From: a virus
Direction: 5' to 3' (one strand)
Virus record (IMG/VR): IMGVR_UViG_3300042350_004632
Location: 1 to 64,000 of that record
DNA: 64,000 bases
Positions 52,467 to 60,400 of the stretch are shown here, piece after piece. A program made the translations under genes and the position numbers. Below the pieces are notes generated by a model that worked only from the letters and a program-made list of their open reading frames with translations, searched no databases and had not been told where the DNA came from. Numbering within the stretch: the stretch's first letter is position 1; each line of letters opens with the position of its first letter.

Positions 52467-55055
52467 ATGTTTCAAGCTATACACTATGATTTTAGAAATA
52501 AAACATGTCATCTAAGAGATGATAAACAAGGATGGATGAGTTTTGAATACTATCCAACTTACTATAAACTTGATCCTGATGGCAAGTATGAAACACTAGA
52601 TGGTAAACGAGTATCACCAACCCAAAAATGTGATAAAAATGATCCACTAACGTATTATGAGATAGATATACCTATGGAAACTAGGGTATTAGTTGATGCT
52701 TATAAAGATTTAGATGAGGCGCCTCAATATCATAATACAGTATTTATAGACATAGAGTGTGAAATTGGAGGAGCATTAACAACTGATTATATTAAATCAG
52801 CTCCAATGAAAATAACATCTATAGCTTTATATGATGTTACACTTAAAAAATACTATTGTTTAGTTTTAGACGAAAAAAAACAGTTAAATGATATTAAAGA
52901 AGATAACAAAGAAATTATATCATGTGCTAAAGAATTTGACTTACTATCTAAATTCATCAGTATATGGCTTGATTCTGATCCTACTATTATCAGTGGTTGG
53001 AATAGTGAGTTTTTTGATATACCTTATCTTTATCATAGGATTTGCAGGGTATTGGGTGAAGAAAAAGCTAAAGAATTATCACCGTTAGGTATTGTTTCTA
53101 CACAAGATTTCTTTAATAAGAAAGCTCAAACAAATGAATCTGTAGTTAATATAGCAGGTGTTAATCATCTTGACTATATGTTGTTACATAAGAAATATAT
53201 TATGAAACAAGAGTCATCTTACAAACTAGGTGACATAGGAGAGAAATATGTTAAGTTAGGTAAGATAGAATATGAGGGTTCACTTGATAAATTATTTAAA
53301 GATGATGTTCTTAAATTTATAGAATATAACTTACGTGATGTTGAGATATTAATTGAATTAGATAAAAAATTACAGTTTATAGATTTAACAGTTAATATAT
53401 GTCATTTATGCCATGTACCTTATGAGAATATATATTACTCAACAGCATTAAATGAAGGTGCTATTTTAACTTATCTAAAACGAAAAGATATAGTTTCACC
53501 TAATAAACCAACTACTTACAATCCAGCATTAAAAGAAGCAAATGAAGAATATGCTGGTGGTTATCTAAAAGATCCAGAACCAGGACTATATGAATGGGTG
53601 AGTGATTTAGATTTTACATCACTATATCCATCAATTATTCGTAATTTAAATATGGGTATTGAAACATTAGTTGGTAGAATACAAAATAGAAACAAGTATG
53701 ATAACCAATGGGGATTAGGAGATTTAAAAGCAATGGATGGTGAAGAAGAAATACCAATTGAAAAAGTAACACCAGATAGAAGAGTTAAATTAACTTACAT
53801 AAAAGTAAAAAACCTAATTGATTTAATTGAAAATAATAAATTAATAATATCAGCTAATGGTACTTTGTTTAGAAAAGATAAGTCTAGTATTATAGTAGAG
53901 ATATTAAATGATTGGTTTGATAAAAGAAAACAATATAAAGATTTAATGAAAGCTGCTTTTAAAGCTGGTGATACAGCTAAAGGTGAATATTATAATCGAT
54001 TACAACATACTTTTAAAATTAAATTAAACGACGTATATGGAGTATTTGCTCAGAATGGATGGAGATATAGTGACGGTAATTTATTTATTAGTAAAGCAAT
54101 CACACTCACAGGTCAACGTTTGGACCAGGAATCAATTAACTTTATCAATAGAGAAATTAGCACAGAGTTAGGAGTAGAAAAAGACTATGTAATTACAGCT
54201 GATACAGATAGTTTATTTTTTGAATTAAAAGATCTAATATTAAAACGAAAACCAGATATTAATATTAATAATAGAGAAGAAGTAGTACCTGTTGCTCTTG
54301 AGATAACTAAAGACTATCAAGATAAAACAAAACCATTCTTACAAAATTTATGTAAAGATTTATTTAATATTGATAATGAATATTTTGAATTAAAACAAGA
54401 GGTTGTTCTTGAACGAGGTTATTTTGCTGGTAAGAGAAGATATGCTCAATTTATTGTTAATAAAGAAGGTGTACCAACTGAAGAATTAGATATTAAAGGA
54501 ATGGATGTAATGAAATCAAACATGAATCCATTATATAGAAAGTTTGGTGAGGGTATTTTACTAGATATAATGTATGGTAAAACTAAAACTGAAATTGATA
54601 AAAAGATTATTGATTTTAAAAAATCATTAGATATTGTACCTATTAAAAGTATCGCTAAACCAACCGGAGTTAGAAATATTAAAAAATATATAGCTTCACC
54701 TCCACAATCAGGACAGATATTTTCTAAACTAGAACTTAAATGTCCTATTAATACTAAAGCTGCTATATGGTATAATGATTTATTACGTTTTAAAAAACTA
54801 GATAAAAAATATTCATGTTTTACAGAAGGTGATAAGATGTATTACATACAATTAAAAGACAACCCATATAAAATAGAAGTGATAGGATTTACAGGTAATG
54901 ATCCAGAATTCATAACTGATTTTATTATTAAATTTATTGATAAAGAAGAAGGATTTAATTCAACTCTACTAAACAAATTACAAGGTATATATAGTGATCT
55001 GAAATGGTCATTTCCAAGTTTAAATGCTTATGTAAATAAGTTTTTTTCATTCTAA
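52467..55055 (+). CDS. DNA polymerase, family B (T4 gp43-like)
   Basis: An 862-residue replicative polymerase with proofreading. Exo I is TVFIDIECEI (Asp 95, Glu 97), Exo II ISGWNSEFFDIPYL near 175, Exo III YNLRDVEILIELDKKL near 290. Polymerase motif A is DLDFTSLYPSIIRNLNMG near 380, motif B KIKLNDVYGVFAQNG near 520, and motif C ADTDSLFF near 578. All catalytic acids are present. The length is close to T4 gp43 (898). The clamp gene follows 21 bases downstream. It is probably the main replicase, with the family A-like protein at 25444 in a secondary role. Confidence 0.95.
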   Translation: MFQAIHYDFRNKTCHLRDDKQGWMSFEYYPTYYKLDPDGKYETLDGKRVSPTQKCDKNDPLTYYEIDIPMETRVLVDAYKDLDEAPQYHNTVFIDIECEIGGALTTDYIKSAPMKITSIALYDVTLKKYYCLVLDEKKQLNDIKEDNKEIISCAKEFDLLSKFISIWLDSDPTIISGWNSEFFDIPYLYHRICRVLGEEKAKELSPLGIVSTQDFFNKKAQTNESVVNIAGVNHLDYMLLHKKYIMKQESSYKLGDIGEKYVKLGKIEYEGSLDKLFKDDVLKFIEYNLRDVEILIELDKKLQFIDLTVNICHLCHVPYENIYYSTALNEGAILTYLKRKDIVSPNKPTTYNPALKEANEEYAGGYLKDPEPGLYEWVSDLDFTSLYPSIIRNLNMGIETLVGRIQNRNKYDNQWGLGDLKAMDGEEEIPIEKVTPDRRVKLTYIKVKNLIDLIENNKLIISANGTLFRKDKSSIIVEILNDWFDKRKQYKDLMKAAFKAGDTAKGEYYNRLQHTFKIKLNDVYGVFAQNGWRYSDGNLFISKAITLTGQRLDQESINFINREISTELGVEKDYVITADTDSLFFELKDLILKRKPDININNREEVVPVALEITKDYQDKTKPFLQNLCKDLFNIDNEYFELKQEVVLERGYFAGKRRYAQFIVNKEGVPTEELDIKGMDVMKSNMNPLYRKFGEGILLDIMYGKTKTEIDKKIIDFKKSLDIVPIKSIAKPTGVRNIKKYIASPPQSGQIFSKLELKCPINTKAAIWYNDLLRFKKLDKKYSCFTEGDKMYYIQLKDNPYKIEVIGFTGNDPEFITDFIIKFIDKEEGFNSTLLNKLQGIYSDLKWSFPSLNAYVNKFFSF

Positions 55056-55076
55056 AAAATATATTATATTTAAAAT

Positions 55077-55811
55077 ATGAATAAGCAAATTCTAACATCA
55101 GTTATTGATAAGTACCATTTAGGAGGAACTGTAGAATCAGTTAAATGGGTTGTTAACAATAAAAATATAGTTATCAATTTTATTACTCCATTTAAAAACT
55201 TAGTAGGTAAAATAACCAGTTCTAACATCGATTTAGAGGACAGTGAAATTGGGATATATAATACTAGTCAATTTGTTAAGCTAGTCAAGATAATGGATAA
55301 TTATATAGTTTTAAAACTAAATAAAAGCGAACGTGGTACTCCACTTGAACTAACTTTAGCAGATAATCAATATGATTTGAATTATTACTTATCAGATCTA
55401 AATTTAATTGAGTCTGTTCCTGATATTAATGAACCAACTGCATATGATGCTACAGTAGATATTGATAGTGAGTTTATTAATAAATTTGTTAACGCTAAAA
55501 AGGCATTAGGTGATACTAAACAATTTACAGTTAAAACAGAATATGATGCTAATGAAGGAACACAATTGTTAATCACTATAGGTGAAGGAAATGGTTACGC
55601 TAATAAAATTAAATTTAAAAATAATTGTGAATCATTATTTGGATTAAGTGAAATACCATTCCCTGCTGATATAATGTTAGAAATATTAAAAGCAAATTCT
55701 GATACAACTAAGGGTAAAATAGAGATTAGTCAAGAAGGATTAATGAAATTAACATTTGAAGAAGATTCTATAGAATCTATTTATTATTTAGTTCGTCTTT
55801 CCACAAACTAA
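55077..55811 (+). CDS. DNA polymerase sliding clamp (gp45-like)
   Basis: A 244-residue protein, close in length to T4 gp45 (228), right after the polymerase gene. Repeated alpha-beta units are visible: ILTSVIDKYHLGGTVESVKW, then GIYNTSQFVKLVKIMDNYIV, and in the second half DIDSEFINKFVNAKKALGDT and SLFGLSEIPFPADIMLEILK. It ends IYYLVRLSTN, like the last clamp strand. It would encircle DNA as a trimer and hold the polymerase. Clamp-loader genes are not in this window. Identification rests on position and fold pattern. Confidence 0.82.
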   Translation: MNKQILTSVIDKYHLGGTVESVKWVVNNKNIVINFITPFKNLVGKITSSNIDLEDSEIGIYNTSQFVKLVKIMDNYIVLKLNKSERGTPLELTLADNQYDLNYYLSDLNLIESVPDINEPTAYDATVDIDSEFINKFVNAKKALGDTKQFTVKTEYDANEGTQLLITIGEGNGYANKIKFKNNCESLFGLSEIPFPADIMLEILKANSDTTKGKIEISQEGLMKLTFEEDSIESIYYLVRLSTN

Positions 55812-55909
55812 TATATTTATAAACACAAACAGAGACACGGTAGGTCTCTTAGTTACGAATAATTAAAAATCGCTCACCTTCGGGGAGCATAAAACACAGG
55901 AGGTTTAAA
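55812..55909 (+). promoter_or_regulatory. structured leader of the Hsp20 gene
   Basis: TATATTTA at 55812-55819 (TTAG lies 20 bases upstream, a partial -33 match) begins a ~90-base leader. It contains AGAGAC/GTCTCT (55831-55836 and 55844-55849) and a UUCG-capped stem GCTC-CC/GG-GAGC (55872-55888) with one bulge. A perfect AGGAGG at 55898-55903 sits 6 bases before the ATG. Little of the ribosome site is paired in this fold, so a thermosensor is only a possibility. Confidence 0.5.
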
Positions 55910-56353
55910 ATGACATATTTATCCCATTGGGAAACAGACCCAATTGACATTTTTTGGAAGAATTTTTTTGACCAAAACAGTAAGTTTCAAAACACAATTG
56001 ACGCTAAAATCAACTACCCAGTTGATATCTACGAGACAGAAAACGGGTTACGATTTGAACTCGCAGTAGTTGGTCTAGACAAAGAAGATCTAGATATACA
56101 AACAGAATCAGATACATTAAGAATTAAACACGAAAAAAAGGAAAGTGATATTCCACTTGAAGCATACTACCAAAAAGGTATAGCTAAACGCTCATTTGAT
56201 TTAGCGTGGAAAATATCATCTAAACTTGATTTAAGCAAATTAGATGCTACATTGGATAAAGGATTATTAATCATTGATGTTCCTTATTCAGCTGATAAAG
56301 CACCTAAAAAAGTTGAAATCAAATCAAACAATAAATCCTTATTACAAGGATAA
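55910..56353 (+). CDS. small heat shock protein, Hsp20/alpha-crystallin
   Basis: A 147-residue Hsp20 chaperone that holds unfolding proteins. The alpha-crystallin domain spans about 38-140: PVDIYETENGLRFELAVVGL, KEDLDIQTESDTLRIKHEKK, then IAKRSFDLAWKISSKLDLSK and LDKGLLIIDVPY. A V-E-I near the end is the usual I-x-I anchor. It has the strongest ribosome site in the window (AGGAGG). Hsp20 genes also occur in T4-like cyanophages. Here it leads a chaperone group with GroES and GroEL. Confidence 0.9.
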   Translation: MTYLSHWETDPIDIFWKNFFDQNSKFQNTIDAKINYPVDIYETENGLRFELAVVGLDKEDLDIQTESDTLRIKHEKKESDIPLEAYYQKGIAKRSFDLAWKISSKLDLSKLDATLDKGLLIIDVPYSADKAPKKVEIKSNNKSLLQG

Positions 56354-56381
56354 TTAAAACGAGACCTACCAAAACTCTGTT

Positions 56382-56591
56382 ATGTTAATACCAACCCAGC
56401 TTATTCCATTCCAAGATAAACTTTATATCTTAAAACGTCGTGTTATAGATGATCCTAAATACACTGGTGAACCATTAGACACTATGATGAAATGGATAGG
56501 ATCAAATAAAGTTTTAAGAAAAGATGGTTATTTATTTTTTCTAGAAGAAATAGAAGAAGCTGAAGTGCTTGGCTATGAGACAAAAAATTAG
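56382..56591 (+). CDS. small hypothetical protein
   Basis: A 69-residue protein between Hsp20 and GroES. Strands such as IPFQDKLYILKRRVIDDPKY and GYLFFLEEIEEAEVLGYE suggest a small beta-rich fold. It probably shares a transcript with the chaperone genes. No family recognised. Confidence 0.5.
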   Translation: MLIPTQLIPFQDKLYILKRRVIDDPKYTGEPLDTMMKWIGSNKVLRKDGYLFFLEEIEEAEVLGYETKN

Positions 56592-56614
56592 TATATTAAT
56601 TAAAATAAAGTATT

Positions 56615-56905
56615 ATGAGTAAATTAAAACCATTAAATGGGAACATTATTATTAAGCCTTTAGAGGACCAAGAAACAACTTATGGCAATATTGTAATTCC
56701 TGATATGGGAAAAGAAAAACCAGAAATAGGAGAAGTAATATCAGTAAGTGACACCTTAAATTGGCATACAGGAGAGTATGTTTGTTCAAAAATTAAACCA
56801 GGAGATATAGTTCTTATACCTAAGATGGGCGCTGTATCATTTATGGTGGATGGAGAAGATTATTATGTAACTAAAGAAACAGAAATATTAGCAATTTATG
56901 AGTAA
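56615..56905 (+). CDS. groES: GroES-like co-chaperonin
   Basis: A 96-residue Hsp10. LKPLNGNIIIKPLEDQETTY opens the fold, NIVIPDMGKEKPEIGEVISV is the conserved region after the mobile loop, KPGDIVLIPKMGAVSFMVDG and EDYYVTKETEILAIYE form the roof-side and closing strands. The mobile loop (about 20-32) is short compared with host GroES. It overlaps the GroEL gene by 8 bases, so the pair is translationally coupled. It would cap the phage GroEL ring. Confidence 0.88.
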   Translation: MSKLKPLNGNIIIKPLEDQETTYGNIVIPDMGKEKPEIGEVISVSDTLNWHTGEYVCSKIKPGDIVLIPKMGAVSFMVDGEDYYVTKETEILAIYE

Positions 56906-58568
56906 AATTATAGAGTATAATCAAGAAGCAAGACAAAAACTAGCTGAGGGAGCTAGAAAGTTATCTCAAGCAGTTGTATCAACATTAGGTCCATTTGGTC
57001 GTAATGTTATTATTGAAAGACAAAATGAGTTACCTCAATCAACTAAAGATGGTGTTACAGTAGCTAAATCAATTACTTTAAAGGATCCAATTGAAAACAT
57101 AGGTGCTGAGGTGATTAAACAAGCCGCCATTAAAGCCGCTAATACTGCGGGTGATGGTACAACAACTACAACACTATTAGCTTATTCTATTATTAAAGAA
57201 GGTTTAAATAGTGTTAGAGCAGGTTCAAATGCTGTTGAAATCAAAAAGGGTATTGATGCTGCTGTTAAACAAGTAGTTAAAGCTCTAAAAGAAAATAGTA
57301 AAGACATTTCATCTGAAGAACAATTAAAACAAGTAGCTACAATATCAGCTAATAATGATGAGTCAACAGGTGAATTAATCGCTACTGCTATTGATAAAGT
57401 AGGTAGAGAAGGAGTAGTTGCTATTGAGGAAAGTAAAACAGGTGAAACATCACTTGAAGTAGTAGAAGGTATTCAGTTTGATAGAGGATATAAATCACCT
57501 TATTTTGTCACTAATAATAGTACAATGCAGTCAGTTTTAGAAGATCCATTTATATTAATTTATGATGGTCGTATAACAACAGCTGCTGAGTTATTAAATG
57601 TATTACAAAAAGTAAATAGTGAGAATAAATCATTACTTATTGTAGCTGATGATATTGATGGTGAAGCACTAGCCACACTTATTGTTAATAAAATGAGAGG
57701 TGTTGTTAAAGTATGTGCTGTTAAAGCACCTGATTTTGGTGAACGTAAAACATTACTATTAGAAGATTTAGCTATTGTTACTGGAGGTCAAGTTATATCT
57801 AAAGATAAAGGTTTGAAATTAGATAAAATGCCTGTAAGTCAATTAGCATCTTATTTAGGTACAGCTAGAACAATAACAGTAAGTAAAGAAAAAACAACTG
57901 TTGTTGATGGTAAAGGATCTGAAGAAGCAATCACCGCTAGAGCTATAGAAATTAAAACACAAATTGATAATGCTCAATCATTCTTTGAAAAAGAAAAATT
58001 ACAAGAACGTTTAGGTAAATTAATTGGTGGTGTAGCTATTATTAATGTTGGTGGTGTGAATGAGATTGATATGAAAGAATATAAAGATAGAGTTGAAGAT
58101 GCTTTATTTGCTACTCGTGCCGCTAATGAAGAAGGTATACTACCCGGTGGTGGAGCAGCGTTATTATATGCTAGAGAAGCTATTACATACAGTAAAGAAG
58201 AAAGTGAAGATTTTAAAACAGGTAAAAAAATAATTTATAGTGCTTTATCAGCTCCATTTATTCAAATACTTGATAATGCTGGTTATACTAATCCAAGTTG
58301 GTACATGTATGAATTAGGTAAAACAGCTTTAGACCCAAATACTGATGTATATGATAATACATGGAGAGGATATGATTTAAAAACTGAAACATTTGTTAAT
58401 ATGCTTGACGCAGGTATATTAGATCCAACTAAAGTAGTTCGTTTAGCAATTGAAAATGCATCATCTGTAGCAGGTACTATATTAACAACTGAAACTGTTA
58501 TATATGAGGAACCAACTAAAGATAAAAAAGATGATGAAGGAATGGGTAATATGATGGGAATGATGTAA
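56898..58568 (+). CDS. groEL: GroEL chaperonin
   Basis: A complete 556-residue GroEL. TLGPFGRNVIIERQNELPQS and TKDGVTVAKSI near the N-terminus, AANTAGDGTTTTTLLAYSII (the ATP-site D-G-T-T-T), an apical domain at ~190-375, EEGILPGGGAALLYA near 410, and a Gly/Met tail ending GMGNMMGMM are all present. Thr replaces Ala in the usual D-G-T-T-T-A-T block. With the coupled GroES it would fold phage proteins, perhaps the large capsid or fibre proteins. Phage GroEL/ES pairs are uncommon. Confidence 0.95.
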   Translation: MSKIIEYNQEARQKLAEGARKLSQAVVSTLGPFGRNVIIERQNELPQSTKDGVTVAKSITLKDPIENIGAEVIKQAAIKAANTAGDGTTTTTLLAYSIIKEGLNSVRAGSNAVEIKKGIDAAVKQVVKALKENSKDISSEEQLKQVATISANNDESTGELIATAIDKVGREGVVAIEESKTGETSLEVVEGIQFDRGYKSPYFVTNNSTMQSVLEDPFILIYDGRITTAAELLNVLQKVNSENKSLLIVADDIDGEALATLIVNKMRGVVKVCAVKAPDFGERKTLLLEDLAIVTGGQVISKDKGLKLDKMPVSQLASYLGTARTITVSKEKTTVVDGKGSEEAITARAIEIKTQIDNAQSFFEKEKLQERLGKLIGGVAIINVGGVNEIDMKEYKDRVEDALFATRAANEEGILPGGGAALLYAREAITYSKEESEDFKTGKKIIYSALSAPFIQILDNAGYTNPSWYMYELGKTALDPNTDVYDNTWRGYDLKTETFVNMLDAGILDPTKVVRLAIENASSVAGTILTTETVIYEEPTKDKKDDEGMGNMMGMM

Positions 58569-58618
58569 TAAATTTTGACCTGGAATTAAAACATATATTT
58601 AATATATAAATAAAAATT

Positions 58619-58849
58619 ATGATTTGGTATATTTACATTATTAGTATTAGTTATTGTGTTTGGAAAATGACTAAAAGCTATAAAAAAGTATATGGCGAAG
58701 GAAATCCAATTGGACCAACACCAGGATTAGAAACTCTATTTATTATTCCATTTGCTCCAATTCTAGCGGCGGTTGATATTACTATGACATGGGTTAGATG
58801 GTCGCGTGAAGCAGAAGAAGCTAAAGTGAGAAGAAATAAAATATTCTAA
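58619..58849 (+). CDS. small membrane protein
   Basis: A 76-residue protein. Residues 2-16 (WYIYIISISYCVW) and about 38-58 (GLETLFIIPFAPILAAVDIT) are hydrophobic, the second a likely membrane helix. The end is charged (WSREAEEAKVRRNKIF). A TTTTGACC box and a TATATTTAA motif precede the ATG, in the same arrangement as before 34507. Function unknown. Confidence 0.5.
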   Translation: MIWYIYIISISYCVWKMTKSYKKVYGEGNPIGPTPGLETLFIIPFAPILAAVDITMTWVRWSREAEEAKVRRNKIF

Positions 58850-58853
58850 TAAT

Positions 58854-59009
58854 TGTCAAGTGGTGAAAGCTAGATCAGCAGGTAGACACACCCACTCGTC
58901 TCGTGGGCGCTGAGTTTGAGATAGATGTTTGGATATGGGTTGACCACAAGCCGGCTATTTTGTCCAACATTGAATCACAGCGTGGATGGTTCGAATCCTC
59001 CCTTGACAG
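58854..59009 (+). ncRNA. tRNA-like RNA with oversized variable region
   Basis: A 156-base element folding like a tRNA: acceptor TGTCAAG/CTTGACA (58854-58860 and 59002-59008); a GTG/CAC D-stem whose long loop holds an extra GCT/AGC hairpin; an anticodon-like hairpin CCCAC-TCGTCTC-GTGGG near 58890; and a T arm GGATGG-TTCGAAT-CCTCC whose stem pairs fully if one T is bulged. Between the anticodon-like and T arms, about 75 bases form a CGCTG/CAGCG stem enclosing a paired ATGTTTGGA/TCCAACAT arm. The anticodon loop lacks U at position 33. It may be a decayed tRNA, an intron-bearing tRNA or a tRNA mimic. Confidence 0.5.
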
Positions 59010-59019
59010 CTTAAATATA

Positions 59020-59279
59020 GATACAAAAGGTTGATTGGGAAGCCTTACACCTTCATTAAAAAGTTGGAATGTAAGCAAGGAGGTGTAGGAACCGAAGTAA
59101 AGCCAATCGTAAAAGTAGATGTCCACGCACCCATCTTCTACTTTCCTAAAATTATTGACACGCACGGCAACCGAAGTCATACTAGTCAAAGATTAGGCAA
59201 TGCGAACAATCATGAAGAATACCTCACTGTGCGTAGGTTAGTTTTAAGTTCTTCTGACCGTGGGGAAAGGCCCACTCCA
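59020..59279 (+). ncRNA. GC-rich structured RNA region of unknown family
   Basis: This stretch between the tRNA-like element and tRNA-Leu has no credible gene. Bases 59041-59280 are about 43% G+C against roughly 20-30% in nearby coding DNA. Visible pairings include GATTGG/CCAATC (near 59032 and 59103), ACACCT/AGGTGT, competing CTTACA/TGTAAG, AAAGTAGA/TCTACTTT (near 59112-59154), ACGCAC/GTGCGT (near 59160-59234), GGTTAG/CTGACC and GTGGG/CCCAC. I recognise no RNase P, 6S, intron or riboswitch signature. It could be part of a larger RNA with its neighbours. Confidence 0.45.
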
Positions 59280-59364
59280 GCCTGGATGTTGGAATTGGTA
59301 TACAAGAAGGTCTTAAAAACCTTTGAGCTGAAAGCTCGTGCGGGTTCAAGTCCCGCTCCAGGTA
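59280..59364 (+). tRNA. tRNA-Leu (anticodon TAA)
   Basis: An 85-base type II tRNA. Acceptor GCCTGGA/TCCAGGT (one G-T pair), D arm with GAATTGGTATA loop, anticodon stem AAGGT/ACCTT with loop CTTAAAA giving TAA, long variable arm GAGCTGAAAGCTC, and a perfect T arm GCGGG-TTCAAGT-CCCGC. CCA is not encoded. UUA is a preferred Leu codon in this AT-rich genome, which explains why the phage carries it. Confidence 0.93.
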
Positions 59365-59410
59365 CATACAAAAAAATATTAGTTTCTAGTATCTACCAAT
59401 ATTTATTAAT

Positions 59411-59878
59411 GTGAAACAATATGATACTAAAAAATCAAACAGTTGGAAAAAATTAGGAATAAAACCTAAAAATATTCCACAACAAGAGTTCATTGACATA
59501 TGTAATAGTAGTGAATCAATGGCTCACGCTGCTTCTAAATTAGGATTACATTTTAATACCTTTAGAAAATACGCCATGGGTTATGGTTGTTATAACACAA
59601 ACCAATCTGGTAAGGGATTAAAAAAAGATTTTAAAAAAAGAATAACTAATATAAAAGACTACGCAACAAGAGCATCAGTAAGAAAACGTATTTTACAAGA
59701 AAATCTTATTCCTCATGAATGTAATGAGTGTGGAATTTCAGATTGGAAAGGTAAAAAACTATCACTACATTTAGATCATATTGATGGTAAAGCATGGAAT
59801 CATGAATTATCTAATTTAAGATTTTTATGCCCAAACTGTCATTCACTAACCAGTACATATACTGGAAAGAATAAATAG
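59411..59878 (+). CDS. HNH homing endonuclease-like protein
   Basis: A 155-residue free-standing HNH nuclease. The start is GTG at 59411, since an in-frame TAG lies just upstream and the next ATG is inside the protein. An N-terminal helix-turn-helix (SMAHAASKLGLHFNTFRKYA) would read DNA. The HNH part has CNECGISDW, LHLDHIDGKAWNHELSNLRF and LCPNCHS: the central His-Asp-His, Asn and paired Cys ribbons are intact. It sits between tRNA-Leu and the tmRNA gene, typical for mobile endonucleases that spread in phages. It is too small for an IscB-type protein. Confidence 0.85.
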   Translation: MKQYDTKKSNSWKKLGIKPKNIPQQEFIDICNSSESMAHAASKLGLHFNTFRKYAMGYGCYNTNQSGKGLKKDFKKRITNIKDYATRASVRKRILQENLIPHECNECGISDWKGKKLSLHLDHIDGKAWNHELSNLRFLCPNCHSLTSTYTGKNK

Positions 59879-59891
59879 TTCTTTAATTTAT

Positions 59892-60285
59892 GGGGGTAAC
59901 ATGGTATCGATTCGTAATCGGAGGATAGTATCACATGCAGAGGGAAGGCGTTCAAACCTCTTTAATATCCATGCTAAACAATAACTGACGAAATGTCAAC
60001 AATGACCTTCGACGACCTTATGGCGTTCGTAGGCGCCGACTACGCTGTAGCAGCTTAGTCCGCATCGGGTATGAAATCCTAGGAACAGAATTCATTGAGT
60101 ACTCACAATCGACTCATTAAATAAGGACTGTGAATTAGTTTTCTCTGTAGTCATAAAACAGAGTGGTGGATTCAGACCATGACGGTCATGCCCATTACGG
60201 TGCAATAGAAATATAGTACTAAGCGTGTGAGACGTTGGTATTATTGTTCATTACGAAGACGTGGGTTCGAATCCCACTACCTCCA
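59892..60285 (+). ncRNA. ssrA: transfer-messenger RNA (tmRNA)
   Basis: A 394-base tmRNA. The tRNA-like ends pair perfectly: GGGGGTA at 59892-59898 with TACCTCC at 60278-60284. ATGGTATCGATTCG fits the D-like start, and GTGGG-TTCGAAT-CCCAC is the T arm (60261-60277). The tag frame ends ...GADYAVAA with TAG at 60056-60058, close to the usual YALAA degradation tag; where the tag begins (perhaps GCG at 60023) is unclear. Downstream pseudoknot-type pairings such as TCTCTGT/ACAGAG are present. CCA is not encoded. It would rescue stalled ribosomes and mark truncated proteins. Confidence 0.9.
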
Positions 60286-60310
60286 CTATATTTATAATAA
60301 ATAATTATAT

Positions 60311-60400
60311 ATGAACACAATTGATATAGTTGCTGTAGCAACAGTGTTAGTAGTATCAGCTATATTTGGTATAGCATTTTTATATAAAAAAAACAAATGA
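60311..60400 (+). CDS. 29-residue membrane peptide
   Basis: A frame starting MNTIDIVAVATVLVVSAIFG and ending YKKNK, one clean membrane helix, with a TATATTTA motif 16 bases upstream. Its stop overlaps the ATG of the next gene (ATGA). A real but tiny membrane peptide is likely; function unknown. Confidence 0.5.
   Translation: MNTIDIVAVATVLVVSAIFGIAFLYKKNK

Noticed and set aside
59031-59414. 127-residue + strand frame across the GC-rich RNA region
   Set aside because: It runs through the whole tRNA-Leu gene and the region's stems, has no protein-like composition and no upstream signal. An RNA explanation is better.
59020-59878. IscB-type system (HEARO/omega RNA plus HNH protein)
   Set aside because: The HNH protein is only 155 residues with no RuvC or P-loop-like parts, and tRNA-Leu lies between it and the structured RNA.
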